Source: Pantoea sp. 1.19
Lineage (GTDB): Bacteria > Pseudomonadota > Gammaproteobacteria > Enterobacterales > Enterobacteriaceae
Reading direction: 5' to 3'
NCBI RefSeq assembly: GCF_001922585.1
Contig: NZ_MRBS01000009.1
Coordinates: 62,001 to 126,000 of the forward strand
DNA: 64,000 nucleotides
This document shows, in pieces, positions 11,931 to 23,707 of this stretch. The notes beneath the pieces are model-generated. The model had not been told where the DNA came from. It saw nothing but the letters and a program-made list of their open reading frames with translations, and ran no database searches. The position numbers were made by a program, and so were the translations under genes. The stretch's first letter is position 1. The number at the start of each line of letters is the position of its first letter.

Positions 11931-13145
11931 ATGACAGGATTAGCCGGAAAAAAAATTGTGCTGGGTATCAGCGGCGGCATCGCGGCCTATAAGGCGCCGG
12001 AGCTGGTGCGGCGGCTGAAGGATCGCGGCGCCGAGGTGCGCGTGGTGATGACGCCGGCGGCCAAAGCCTTTATCACGCCGATGACGCTGCAGGCCGTCTC
12101 CGGCTTTCCGGTATTCGACGATTTGCTCGATCCAGCGGCCGAGGCGGCGATGGGACATATCGAGCTGGGTAAGTGGGCGGACCTGGTGATTCTGGCGCCC
12201 GCCAGCGCCGATCTGATCGCTCGCGTCGCGGCCGGGATGGCTAATGACCTGGTCACCACCACCTGCCTGGCCACCGCCGCGCCGGTGGCGGTAGTACCGG
12301 CAATGAATCAGCAGATGTACCGTGCGGCGGCCACCCAACACAATCTGCAGACCCTCGCCGCGCGTGGCCTGCTGATTTGGGGACCCGACAGCGGCAGCCA
12401 GGCCTGCGGCGACGTCGGACCGGGACGCATGCTGGACCCGCTGGCGATTGTCGACGCGGCGCTACGCTGGGCCGCGCCGGTGCGGGACTGGCAGCATCTG
12501 AAGATGATGATCACCGCCGGCCCCACGCGGGAAGCACTGGATCCGGTACGCTTCATCAGTAATCACAGCTCAGGCAAAATGGGCTTTGCTATCGCCGCCG
12601 CCGCCGCCGCCCGCGGCGCAGCGGTGACGCTGATCACCGGTCCCGTCACTTTGCCCACGCCGCCCGGCGTGACGCGTATCGACGTGGCGTCCGCGCTGGA
12701 AATGCACGCTGCCGTCATGGCGCGCGTGCAGCAGCAGAGCATCTTTATCGGCTGCGCCGCGGTTGCCGATTATCGTGCTGAAACCATTGCCAGTGATAAG
12801 ATCAAAAAACAGGGCGATGAGATGACCCTGACGCTGGTCAAAAATCCGGACATCGTTGCCGGCGTCGGTGCGCTCACCGCCGGGCGGCCTTTTGTGGTAG
12901 GGTTTGCGGCCGAAACCCGGAATGTGGAAGAATACGCGCAGCAAAAGCGCCTGAATAAGCAGCTTGACCTGATCTGCGCCAACGACGTTTCCCTTTCTGG
13001 TCAGGGCTTTAATAGCGATAACAACGCACTTCACCTTTATTGGCAGGAGGGAGAGAAAGCCTTACCGCTCTGCGATAAGACGCTCCTTGGCCAACTGTTA
13101 ACCGACGAGATAGTCCGCCGTTATGAAGAAAAAAATAGACGTTAA
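11931..13145 (+). CDS. coaBC: Bifunctional phosphopantothenoylcysteine decarboxylase / phosphopantothenate-cysteine ligase
   Basis: 404 residues with both halves present. The CoaC flavoprotein half has [20 protein letters not shown], the active-site His in [13 protein letters not shown] (about residue 76), the PAMN clamp (PAMNQQMY) and the substrate Cys in [12 protein letters not shown]. The CoaB half starts near [20 protein letters not shown] and includes the Lys motif SDKIKKQGD. It converts 4'-phosphopantothenate and Cys (with CTP) to 4'-phosphopantetheine, so CoaD at the other end of this region acts next in the pathway. It overlaps dut by 23 bases. Confidence 0.97.
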   Translation: MTGLAGKKIVLGISGGIAAYKAPELVRRLKDRGAEVRVVMTPAAKAFITPMTLQAVSGFPVFDDLLDPAAEAAMGHIELGKWADLVILAPASADLIARVAAGMANDLVTTTCLATAAPVAVVPAMNQQMYRAAATQHNLQTLAARGLLIWGPDSGSQACGDVGPGRMLDPLAIVDAALRWAAPVRDWQHLKMMITAGPTREALDPVRFISNHSSGKMGFAIAAAAAARGAAVTLITGPVTLPTPPGVTRIDVASALEMHAAVMARVQQQSIFIGCAAVADYRAETIASDKIKKQGDEMTLTLVKNPDIVAGVGALTAGRPFVVGFAAETRNVEEYAQQKRLNKQLDLICANDVSLSGQGFNSDNNALHLYWQEGEKALPLCDKTLLGQLLTDEIVRRYEEKNRR

Positions 13146-13581
13146 GATTCTGGATCCCCGCATCGGCGACGCCTTCCCGCTGCCAACCTATGCCACCCCG
13201 GGTTCGGCGGGTCTCGACTTACGCGCCTGCCTGGATGAGGCGATTGAGCTCGCGCCGGGCGATACCACCCTGCTGCCGACCGGTCTTGCGATCCACATTG
13301 CCGATCCCAGCCTCGCCGCTGTTATCCTGCCGCGTTCAGGCCTTGGCCACAAACACGGCGTGGTACTGGGTAATCTGGTGGGCCTGATTGACTCCGACTA
13401 CCAGGGACAGCTGATGGTCTCCGTCTGGAACCGCGGCCAGCAGCGCTTTACCATCCAGCCCGGCGAGCGCATCGCGCAAATGGTCTTCGTGCCGGTAGTA
13501 CAGGCCGAATTCAATCTGGTCGAAGATTTTGACGCCAGCCAGCGCGGTGAGGGCGGCTTTGGCCACTCCGGTCGCCAGTAA
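13123..13581 (+). CDS. dut: Deoxyuridine 5'-triphosphate nucleotidohydrolase (dUTPase)
   Basis: A 152-residue trimeric dUTPase with all five motifs in order: [43 protein letters not shown] and the C-terminal P-loop-like [11 protein letters not shown]. It hydrolyses dUTP to dUMP, keeping uracil out of DNA and feeding thymidylate synthesis. It begins inside the end of coaBC, as in E. coli, and the two are cotranscribed; slmA follows 113 bases downstream. Confidence 0.98.
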   Translation: MKKKIDVKILDPRIGDAFPLPTYATPGSAGLDLRACLDEAIELAPGDTTLLPTGLAIHIADPSLAAVILPRSGLGHKHGVVLGNLVGLIDSDYQGQLMVSVWNRGQQRFTIQPGERIAQMVFVPVVQAEFNLVEDFDASQRGEGGFGHSGRQ

Positions 13582-13694
13582 GCCGGCGCCTTTTCTTCCG
13601 CCCAACGCTGTATTTGCACCTGGCAACGGCGCATTTCACCGCCGTTGCCTGATTGTTTGCCCGTGTTCGGTGATTTTCAGGGGTCGTTAACATC

Positions 13695-14291
13695 ATGGCA
13701 GAAAAAAAGAGTACGAAACGGAATCGTCGCGAGGAGATTTTGCAGGCGCTGGCCCACATGCTGGAGTCCAGTGATGGCAGTCAGCGCATCACGACTGCCA
13801 AGCTCGCGGCTAACGTGGGGGTGTCTGAAGCGGCGCTGTATCGTCATTTTCCCAGCAAAACCCGCATGTTCGACAGCCTGATCGAGTTTATCGAAGACGC
13901 GCTGATTACCCGCATCAATCTGATTTTAAAAGATGAAAAAGAGACGCTGACGCGCCTCAAACTGATTGTGCAGCTGATTCTCGGCTTTGGCGAGCGTAAC
14001 CCCGGGCTGACGCGCATCATCACCGGCCACGCGCTGATGTTTGAGCAGGACCGCCTGCAGGGGCGCATTAATCAGCTGTTTGAGCGTATTGAAGTGCAGA
14101 TCCGTCAGGTAATGCGCGAGCGGAAAATGCGCGAGGGTGAAGGCTTTCGCAGCGATGAAGCCCTGCTGGCCAGCCAGCTGCTGGCGTTTTGCGAAGGCAT
14201 GCTCTCGCGCTTTGTGCGCTCCGAGTTTCGCTTTCGCCCGACGGCGGATTTTGAGGCGCGCTGGCCGCTGCTGGCGGCGGCGCTGGTCTGA
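13695..14291 (+). CDS. slmA: Nucleoid occlusion factor SlmA
   Basis: A 198-residue TetR-family DNA-binding protein. The N-terminal helix-turn-helix is in [20 protein letters not shown], followed by [17 protein letters not shown]. SlmA binds chromosomal SBS sites and blocks FtsZ assembly over the nucleoid. The position between dut and pyrE is the conserved one. It ends at a strong stem-loop shared with the converging pyrE gene. Confidence 0.96.
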   Translation: MAEKKSTKRNRREEILQALAHMLESSDGSQRITTAKLAANVGVSEAALYRHFPSKTRMFDSLIEFIEDALITRINLILKDEKETLTRLKLIVQLILGFGERNPGLTRIITGHALMFEQDRLQGRINQLFERIEVQIRQVMRERKMREGEGFRSDEALLASQLLAFCEGMLSRFVRSEFRFRPTADFEARWPLLAAALV

Positions 14292-14297
14292 GTGAAC

Positions 14298-14319
14298 GGG
14301 CGGGCGCTGGCGCCCGCCC
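14298..14319. terminator. Convergent stem-loop between slmA and pyrE
   Basis: GGGCGGGCG / CGCCCGCCC with a short 4-base loop sits between the two converging stop codons. There is no clear U-run on either side, so it may act as a bidirectional transcript-end hairpin rather than a textbook intrinsic terminator. Confidence 0.6.
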
Positions 14320-14328
14320 GGCGGCCGG

Positions 14329-14970
14329 TTAAATACCGTACTGCTGCTGGTAAGCGCGCACCGCGGCCAGGTGCGTCGCCATCGCCGGCTGCTCCTCCAG
14401 ATAGCTAATCAAATCCCGCAGGGTAATGATCGACGTCACCTGACAGTGAAAATCGCGCTCCACCTCCTGAATCGCCGACAGCGCCCCTTGCCCCCGCTCC
14501 TGACGATCCAGCGAAATCAGCACCCCGGCCAGGCTGGCGCCGTTGGCCGCAATGATCGCCATCGACTCACGAATCGCCGTTCCGGCGGTGATCACATCGT
14601 CCACCAGCATGACCTTGCCTTTCAGCGGACTGCCTACCAGCGTCCCGCCCTCGCCGTGTGCTTTCGCCTCTTTGCGGTTAAAGCAGTAGGGTACGTCGCG
14701 CCGGTGGTGATCGGCCAGCGCTACCGCGGTGGTGGTCGCAATCGGAATGCCTTTGTAGGCCGGGCCAAACAGCAGATCAAACGGGACACCGCCGTCCACC
14801 AGTGCCTGGGCATAGAAACGCCCCAGCAGTGCTAAATCCCCACCGGTGTTAAACAGTCCGGCATTGAAAAAGTAAGGACTCGTGCGCCCGGATTTCAGCG
14901 TAAACTCACCGAATTTCAGTACCTGTCTGCTCAGGGCAAACTCAATAAACTGGCGCTGCCAGGCTTTCAT
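14329..14970 (-). CDS. pyrE: Orotate phosphoribosyltransferase
   Basis: 213 residues, the exact E. coli length. The N-terminus [20 protein letters not shown] matches PyrE after the ATG at 14970; an ATG directly before it (14973) is the alternative. The PRPP-binding motif [13 protein letters not shown] is intact, as is the flexible-loop region [13 protein letters not shown]. It converts orotate and PRPP to OMP in pyrimidine synthesis. A GAGGAGAGG ribosome-binding site precedes it. It lies downstream of rph and an attenuator, so expression should follow UTP supply. Confidence 0.97.
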   Translation of the reverse strand: MKAWQRQFIEFALSRQVLKFGEFTLKSGRTSPYFFNAGLFNTGGDLALLGRFYAQALVDGGVPFDLLFGPAYKGIPIATTTAVALADHHRRDVPYCFNRKEAKAHGEGGTLVGSPLKGKVMLVDDVITAGTAIRESMAIIAANGASLAGVLISLDRQERGQGALSAIQEVERDFHCQVTSIITLRDLISYLEEQPAMATHLAAVRAYQQQYGI

Positions 14971-14995
14971 CATCCTCTCCTCATTCTCTGGACAT

Positions 14996-15021
14996 AAAAA
15001 AGGCGACTCTGACGAGTCGCC
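14996..15021 (-). terminator. pyrE attenuator
   Basis: On the minus strand, an 8-base perfect stem (GGCGACTC / GAGTCGCC) with a 4-base loop is followed by six U residues. It lies 14 bases after the rph stop and 25 bases before pyrE. This is the known enterobacterial rph-pyrE arrangement: when UTP is low, RNA polymerase lags, the ribosome finishing rph reaches the hairpin and prevents termination. Confidence 0.93.
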
Positions 15022-15035
15022 TCTGAACACACTCT

Positions 15036-15752
15036 TTACGCGGCCAGCGCGGCCTTCTGCGCCGCAATCAGGCTGGCAATACCCTCACGGGCCAGCGCCA
15101 GCAGCGTCAACAGCTCATCGTGGCTAAAGGGCTCGCCCTCGGCGGTACCCTGCACCTCAATCATGCGCCCCTCTTCGGTCATCACCACGTTCATGTCGGT
15201 TTCGGCCGCGGAATCCTCGATATACTCCAGATCGCACAGCGCCTCGCCGTTAACGATGCCGACGGACACCGCAGCGACCATGCCTTTCATCGGATTGCTC
15301 TTCAGCTTACCCTTCGCCACCAGGTGGTTCAGCGCATCAGCCAGCGCCACGCAGGCGCCGGTGATCGCGGCGGTGCGGGTGCCGCCATCGGCCTGCAGCA
15401 CGTCACAATCGAGGGTAATGGTAAATTCACCCAGCGCTTTCAAATCAAGCGCAGCGCGCAGCGAGCGGGCGATCAGGCGCTGGATCTCCAGCGTGCGTCC
15501 CCCCTGCTTGCCTTTCGCCGCTTCGCGGGCGTTGCGGCTGTGGGTGGCGCGCGGCAGCATGCCGTACTCGGCGGTCACCCAGCCCTGCCCCTGCCCTTTC
15601 AGAAAGCGCGGCACGCCCTCTTCAACGGTGGCGGTGCATAGCACTTTGGTCTCACCGAACTCAACCAGCACCGATCCCTCGGCGTGTTTGGTGTAGTGGC
15701 GGGTCAGGGTAACGGGGCGCACGTCTTGAGCGCGACGACCTGCTGGGCGCAT
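15036..15752 (-). CDS. rph: Ribonuclease PH
   Basis: A 238-residue phosphorolytic 3'-5' exoribonuclease that trims tRNA 3' ends. [20 protein letters not shown] and [18 protein letters not shown] carry the RNA and phosphate-binding residues, [19 protein letters not shown] the active-site region, and [21 protein letters not shown] the C-terminal signature. The frame is intact, unlike E. coli K-12, whose rph has a frameshift that lowers pyrE expression. It also serves as the leader cistron for the pyrE attenuator. Confidence 0.97.
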   Translation of the reverse strand: MRPAGRRAQDVRPVTLTRHYTKHAEGSVLVEFGETKVLCTATVEEGVPRFLKGQGQGWVTAEYGMLPRATHSRNAREAAKGKQGGRTLEIQRLIARSLRAALDLKALGEFTITLDCDVLQADGGTRTAAITGACVALADALNHLVAKGKLKSNPMKGMVAAVSVGIVNGEALCDLEYIEDSAAETDMNVVMTEEGRMIEVQGTAEGEPFSHDELLTLLALAREGIASLIAAQKAALAA

Positions 15753-15913
15753 AGGTTTTCTCCGGCTGGGAATGTCAGTTGGCTGCGCATTATACGGATT
15801 TCGTCCGCCGCTGCCTATCGCCGCGGCAACGCGCGGGAAAGTGGTGAAATCCGGCGCAAAATATGGCTAAAATGCGCGCCACCTTATTCTAAAAAAAGCG
15901 GATTGTGCTTTTT

Positions 15914-17098
15914 ATGTCCCCACTACTGCATTTTGTTCTCACACTTGGCGTCGTGTGCCTGCTGGCGCTGCTCGTCAGTCACGATCGTCAGCGCATTCGT
16001 TACCGCTACCTGCTCCAGCTGGTGGTGATTGAGGCGGTGCTGGGCTGGTTCCTGCTGAATGCCGAGAGCGGGCAGCGCGGCGTCGCGCTGTTTGCCGGTT
16101 TTTTTGACACCCTGCTGCGTTTTGCCGCCGAGGGCGCCAACTTCGTGTTTGGCAATATGAGTCAGCAGGGGCTGGCGTTTATCTTCCTCGGCGTGCTGTG
16201 CCCAATTATCTTTATCTCGGCGTTGATCGGCATTCTGCAACACTTTCGCATTCTGCCGATCGTGATCCGTATCGTGGGCACGCTGCTGTCGAAAGTGAAC
16301 GGCATGGGCAAGCTGGAGTCATTCAACGCCGTCAGTACGCTGATCCTCGGCCAGTCGGAAAACTTCATCGCCTATAAAGGGGTGCTGAGCGACATCTCGC
16401 CGCGCCGCCTGTACACCATGGCCGCCACCGCCATGTCGACCGTCTCTCTGTCGATCGTTGGCGCCTACATGACGATGATTGACGCGCGCTACGTGGTGGC
16501 GGCGTTGATCCTCAATATGTTCAGTACCTTTATCGTGCTCAGCATCATCAATCCGACCCATCCCGGCGATGAGCCGGACATTAAGCTGGATAAGCTGCAC
16601 GAGGATCAAAGCTTCTTCGAAATGCTGGGCGAATACATTCTGGCAGGCTTCAAGGTCGCGATGATCATCGCCGCGATGCTGATTGGCTTTATCGCGCTGA
16701 TCGCCGCGGTGAACGCCCTGTTCAGCACCCTGTTTGGTCACAGCTTCCAGCAGCTGCTGGGCTGGGTATTCTGGCCGTTTGCGTGGCTGATCGGCATTCC
16801 GGCGCAGGATATCCTGCACGCCGCCGGCATCATGGCCACCAAGCTGGTGGCCAACGAGTTTGTGGCCATGATCGAGCTGAAAAAGGTAGCGGCGGAAATG
16901 ACTCCGCGTGGCCTCGGCATTCTCTCGGTGTTTCTGGTCTCCTTCGCCAACTTCGCCTCGATTGGCATCGTTGCCGGCGCGATCAAGGGCCTGAATGCCG
17001 ACCAGGGCAACGTCGTTTCCCGCTTCGGCTGGAAACTGGTATACGGCTCCACGCTGGTCAGTCTGCTGTCGGCAGGCTTTGCCGGCCTGTTCCTCTGA
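15914..17098 (+). CDS. nupC: Nucleoside permease NupC (CNT family)
   Basis: 394 residues starting [20 protein letters not shown], close to E. coli NupC (400). It is an H+/nucleoside symporter of the concentrative nucleoside transporter family with many membrane spans. Conserved segments include [35 protein letters not shown] (nucleoside-binding region), [13 protein letters not shown] and [18 protein letters not shown] at 15905 in the same frame is possible, but ATG 15914 fits the family. In E. coli rph and yicC are neighbours and nupC is elsewhere, so its place here is lineage-specific. It faces away from rph. Confidence 0.93.
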   Translation: MSPLLHFVLTLGVVCLLALLVSHDRQRIRYRYLLQLVVIEAVLGWFLLNAESGQRGVALFAGFFDTLLRFAAEGANFVFGNMSQQGLAFIFLGVLCPIIFISALIGILQHFRILPIVIRIVGTLLSKVNGMGKLESFNAVSTLILGQSENFIAYKGVLSDISPRRLYTMAATAMSTVSLSIVGAYMTMIDARYVVAALILNMFSTFIVLSIINPTHPGDEPDIKLDKLHEDQSFFEMLGEYILAGFKVAMIIAAMLIGFIALIAAVNALFSTLFGHSFQQLLGWVFWPFAWLIGIPAQDILHAAGIMATKLVANEFVAMIELKKVAAEMTPRGLGILSVFLVSFANFASIGIVAGAIKGLNADQGNVVSRFGWKLVYGSTLVSLLSAGFAGLFL

Positions 17099-17104
17099 CG
17101 GCCG

Positions 17105-17126
17105 CCGGGGGCGGCTCCGCCCCCGG
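17105..17126. terminator. Convergent stem-loop after nupC
   Basis: A perfect 10-base inverted repeat (CCGGGGGCGG / CCGCCCCCGG) with a 2-base spacer lies between the nupC stop and the converging lipoprotein gene. There is no U-run, so it is a candidate bidirectional transcript end. Confidence 0.55.
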
Positions 17127-17129
17127 TGA

Positions 17130-17564
17130 TCAAAACGCCACGCATACCGGCGCGTCGACGCGCATCACCGATTCCTGCTGGAACCGCTGCTGATACGCCG
17201 TGCGCAGCGCATCAATCTTAGCGGATGCCGCCGCGTCAGCGTCGTGAATCAGCATCAGCGCGCGGCTCGGCTCGCGCACCACCTGACCGTTATGTCCCAG
17301 CCACTGCCCCTGCGCGGCAAACACCGTTAGCCCGTCGCGAAAGCGCGGGGTCACTTCGCTGTCCACAAAGCGCTGCCACTGCGCTTCATCGATCGCCGGG
17401 CCGGCCGGGCGGCTGAGACCAAAGTAGAGCGTGGTTTGCTGCATCGCCTCGCCGCTGGCGCAGCGGATCGGTGCCGGGCTTCCGCCCGGGGCCTGGCAGC
17501 CGGTCAGCAACAGCGCCATCGCCAGCGCCGCCGCAGTAAAGGGAGGAGTCACACGCAGAGCCAT
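17130..17564 (-). CDS. DUF3574 family lipoprotein
   Basis: 144 residues. The N-terminal signal (AALAMALLLTGC) ends in a lipobox with Cys at residue 22, so the protein should be lipidated and exported. The mature part contains TTLYFGLSRPAGPAIDEAQW and FRDGLTVFAAQGQWLGHNGQ, which match the DUF3574 family as I remember it. No enzymatic motif is recognised. It converges on nupC and is divergent from yicC. Function unknown. Confidence 0.75.
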   Translation of the reverse strand: MALRVTPPFTAAALAMALLLTGCQAPGGSPAPIRCASGEAMQQTTLYFGLSRPAGPAIDEAQWQRFVDSEVTPRFRDGLTVFAAQGQWLGHNGQVVREPSRALMLIHDADAAASAKIDALRTAYQQRFQQESVMRVDAPVCVAF

Positions 17565-17751
17565 AAGGGTATCCGTTAATCAATCTGCCGACGCCGGGAT
17601 GGCGCCGCGCCGCAGCGTCCATCATAAGCGTATCTACCCGGCAGCGTCACCTGGCGCCGCACACCGGCAGGGAAATCCGGCGCCGCGCTGTCGTCCGCGG
17701 CCCTGCGCCGCTATAATCCCCCCACCACTCTTTTTTAACAGGTACGCCACG

Positions 17752-18615
17752 ATGATCCGCAGTATGACCGCCTACGCCCGACGTGAAATCAAAGGTGACT
17801 GGGGCAGCGCCGCCTGGGAGCTGCGCTCGGTTAACCAACGCTATCTGGAAACCTGGATGCGCCTGCCGGAGCAGTTCCGCAGCCTGGAGCCAATGGCGCG
17901 CGAGCGCATCCGCGCCCGGCTGACCCGCGGCAAGATTGAATGTAGCCTGCGCTTCGAGGCCGATCCGAGCGCGCAGAGCGCGCTGCACCTGAATGAGAAG
18001 CTGGCGCTGCAGCTGGTCGAAGCCGCCAACTGGGTGAAGCTAAAAAGCGATGAAGGGGAGATTAATCCGCTGGATATTCTGCGCTGGCCCGGCGTGATGT
18101 CCGCGCAGGATCAGGATCTCGACGCCATCGCCGGGGAGCTGATGGCCGCGCTGGACGACACGCTGGATGACTTTATCACCGCCCGCGAAACCGAAGGTGC
18201 CGCACTGAAGGGGCTGATTGCGCAGCGCCTTGAGGGCGTCAGCACTGAAATCACCAGGGTGCGCGCGCAGATGCCGGAGGTGCTGAAATGGCAGCGTGAG
18301 CGCCTGACCAGCAAACTGGAAGAGGCGCAGGTACAGCTGGATGGCAACCGCATTGAGCAGGAGCTGATCATGCTGGCGCAGCGCGTGGACGTCGCCGAAG
18401 AGCTGGACCGGCTGGAGACGCACGTCAAAGAGACCTGGAACATCCTGAAAAAGAAAGAGGCCGTTGGCCGCCGCCTCGACTTTATGATGCAGGAGTTTAA
18501 CCGCGAATCGAATACTCTGGCCTCGAAATCGATCAATGCCGATATCACCGCGTCCGCCATTGAGCTGAAGGTGCTGATTGAACAGATGCGCGAGCAGATT
18601 CAGAATATTGAGTAA
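17752..18615 (+). CDS. yicC: YicC family endoribonuclease-like protein
   Basis: 287 residues, the E. coli YicC length. MIRSMTAYARREIKG opens the YicC-like N-terminal domain and RVDVAEELDRLETHVKETWN with RRLDFMMQEFNRESNTLASK form the C-terminal DUF1732 domain. YicC-type proteins have been reported as endoribonucleases affecting sRNA stability. An open frame continues far upstream, but the ATG at 17752 gives the conserved N-terminus. It normally sits beside rph; here nupC and the DUF3574 gene intervene. Confidence 0.94.
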   Translation: MIRSMTAYARREIKGDWGSAAWELRSVNQRYLETWMRLPEQFRSLEPMARERIRARLTRGKIECSLRFEADPSAQSALHLNEKLALQLVEAANWVKLKSDEGEINPLDILRWPGVMSAQDQDLDAIAGELMAALDDTLDDFITARETEGAALKGLIAQRLEGVSTEITRVRAQMPEVLKWQRERLTSKLEEAQVQLDGNRIEQELIMLAQRVDVAEELDRLETHVKETWNILKKKEAVGRRLDFMMQEFNRESNTLASKSINADITASAIELKVLIEQMREQIQNIE

Positions 18616-19309
18616 GCGTTTTTTCCTCTGACCTGAACATCCAAACCCAACGGCCCTTCCGCACTGGCGAAAGGGCTTAAAGGCCCTGTTAATGTCACCG
18701 TTGTGCCCGAGGCGCCTGGCTGATGAGTGGTGCCAGGCGCGATTATGCAGGCTAAACAGCAGCCTTTAAGAGAAGATTCTGGCACAGAGGCAGCCGCCGT
18801 CGGCAGCAGGCGCATCATCACCCGCGAAAGAGACTCCCGCTGGGCGTGCCCAGCACCAACATCGGCAGGCCATCGACGCCGCCGAACGGCACCGCTCCAC
18901 CGCAACCAGGGCTATCCATGCGAGCATTCGGTGAGCAGGCCGATCGGGTCGCATAACCCAGCCACTGCGACGGCGTTGCGTAACGGACAGTCCACCTCAG
19001 CGTGCTGAACGCCGCCCCCCAGACTGGTCTCACCACCGGCCTATCCATCTGCGCGAAGAATTGTGCGGTTAGCTTTGCCATCTGCGTGGAGCCAGCCTGG
19101 GAAAGGTCGTCCACCTCGCCATTACGGTATGCCTCTGGCGAAATAACGCGGAGATCCTGTGAATCTTTTCACTTGGGTTGATGAGAAAAGTCCCGGAGTT
19201 CCAGCATATAGCCTCCGGCGTGGGCGGTATTTTGCGGATGACCGGGAGTGCCCGTTAGCGATGAGACTTGTTCGCGCGGAATTCAACGCTGTTCCCCTGC
19301 CAACGGCGG
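18616..19309. other. Gene-poor stretch, possible decayed coding remnant
   Basis: About 690 bases with no gene I can support. A short inverted repeat follows yicC near 18640-18665 (GCCCTT...AAGGGC). On the minus strand one frame from about 19215 to 18818 reads like protein (for example EAYRNGEVDDLSQAG, then MAKLTAQFFAQMDRP) and is broken by a single TGA near 19174. This could be a decayed gene, but I do not recognise the family. In E. coli the yicC-yicG interval holds dinD; nothing like it is visible here. Confidence 0.4.
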
Positions 19310-20032
19310 TTAATGCAGCGTGCTACTCTCCGGCATATCGGGCGCTGGCAGTTCCTGAACATTGGCGCGTCGCAGGGCGTCCAGCGCGCGCAGTCCCTGT
19401 TCGATACGCTGATCCAGCCTGTCGGCCTCGACAATATCGCTGCCGAAGCGCAGCAGCCCGTCCTTTAAAAAGCGCGCCTCAGACCAGATCACTGCTTTTT
19501 CGCGCTTAGAGCGACGCGGGGTTTCATTAAGTACCTCTTCCATAAACAGCACAAAATCCTGCGGCAGCGCGTGGCCGTCAGGCGGGTCGTAGCTGTCGAT
19601 CAGGTAACAGTTTTCATTGATATGGCCGTTGACGCTGAGGTCGACATTCTGGAAACACTCCAGATAGAAGTCCTGCTGGCGAAAGCCGATACAGAGGTCG
19701 GTGGCGCGCGCCTCCTCCACGATGCCAACGTTGATTGCCATCGCCACCAGATGACTCTCCCAGTTGCTGAGCAGCTCGCCCAACAGGGTGTCCAGCGGCA
19801 CCGGATTCGTGAACGGGAGAAGCAGGCTGAACCGGCTGTTGGCCTCCATCGCGATAACCAGGAAATCGCGCTCAGACAATTGATACAGTTCGCATTGCCA
19901 GCAGACCTGCTGCCTATCCGACGTCAGTTTTACCCGTCCCTTGAGCTCTCCCTCGGGCACCGGCATGGCGGGCAGGGCGCACCCCAGCCATTTCAGCAAA
20001 GAACGACTCATCGAAAAAATGACGCGCTGCAT
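19310..20032 (-). CDS. Unrecognised 240-residue protein
   Basis: I do not recognise this protein. It starts MQRVIFSMSRSLLKWLG after a strong AAGGAGGG ribosome-binding site, which makes it a credible gene. The body is mixed alpha/beta without a signal peptide or membrane span; segments include WQCELYQLSERDFLVIAMEA, FYLECFQNVDLSVNGH and YLIDSYDPPDGHALPQDFVL, and the C-terminus is charged. It is divergent from yicG, 157 bases apart, and downstream lies the gene-poor stretch. Composition is less GC-biased in amino acid use than random frames here, supporting real coding. Confidence 0.65.
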   Translation of the reverse strand: MQRVIFSMSRSLLKWLGCALPAMPVPEGELKGRVKLTSDRQQVCWQCELYQLSERDFLVIAMEANSRFSLLLPFTNPVPLDTLLGELLSNWESHLVAMAINVGIVEEARATDLCIGFRQQDFYLECFQNVDLSVNGHINENCYLIDSYDPPDGHALPQDFVLFMEEVLNETPRRSKREKAVIWSEARFLKDGLLRFGSDIVEADRLDQRIEQGLRALDALRRANVQELPAPDMPESSTLH

Positions 20033-20189
20033 AGGCCCTCCTTGTGGATCAACCTCCTGACTCTAACGCAAAATCCGCGGGCCGGCGGCAAAATTATTGC
20101 CATGGACGCCGCCGCTGGCGGGCGCGTAACAAAATGTGCTCGTCTAAGCTTGTGTTACCCGTTAGGCTTGCCGTCGGAGGAAGCCCACT

Positions 20190-23355
<3,166 letters not shown>

Positions 23356-23408
23356 GGACAACTCAGTATGATGCCGAGTCATTTCGTCACCCGTGGAGTA
23401 GCATAGTT

Positions 23409-23684
23409 ATGGCACGCGTAACCGTACAGGACGCCGTAGAGAAAATTGGTAACCGTTTTGACCTGGTGCTGGTCGCTGCGCGTCGCGCACGTCAGATGCA
23501 GGTGGGCGGTAAGGATCCGCTGGTACCGGAAGAGAACGACAAGTCTACCGTTATCGCCCTGCGCGAAATCGAAGAAGGCCTGATCACTAACCAGATTCTG
23601 GATGTGCGCGATCGTCAGGAACAGCAGGAGCAGGAAGCCGCTGAACTGCAGGCCGTTACCGCTATCGCTGAAGGTCGTCGTTAA
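23409..23684 (+). CDS. rpoZ: RNA polymerase omega subunit
   Basis: 91 residues starting [20 protein letters not shown], identical in length to E. coli omega. It assists beta' folding and, in E. coli, contributes to a ppGpp-binding site, which suits its place directly before spoT. It is 53 bases after gmk and 23 bases before spoT. Confidence 0.98.
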   Translation: MARVTVQDAVEKIGNRFDLVLVAARRARQMQVGGKDPLVPEENDKSTVIALREIEEGLITNQILDVRDRQEQQEQEAAELQAVTAIAEGRR

Positions 23685-23707
23685 TTTGTCGCCGGAAGGC
23701 CCACAAC

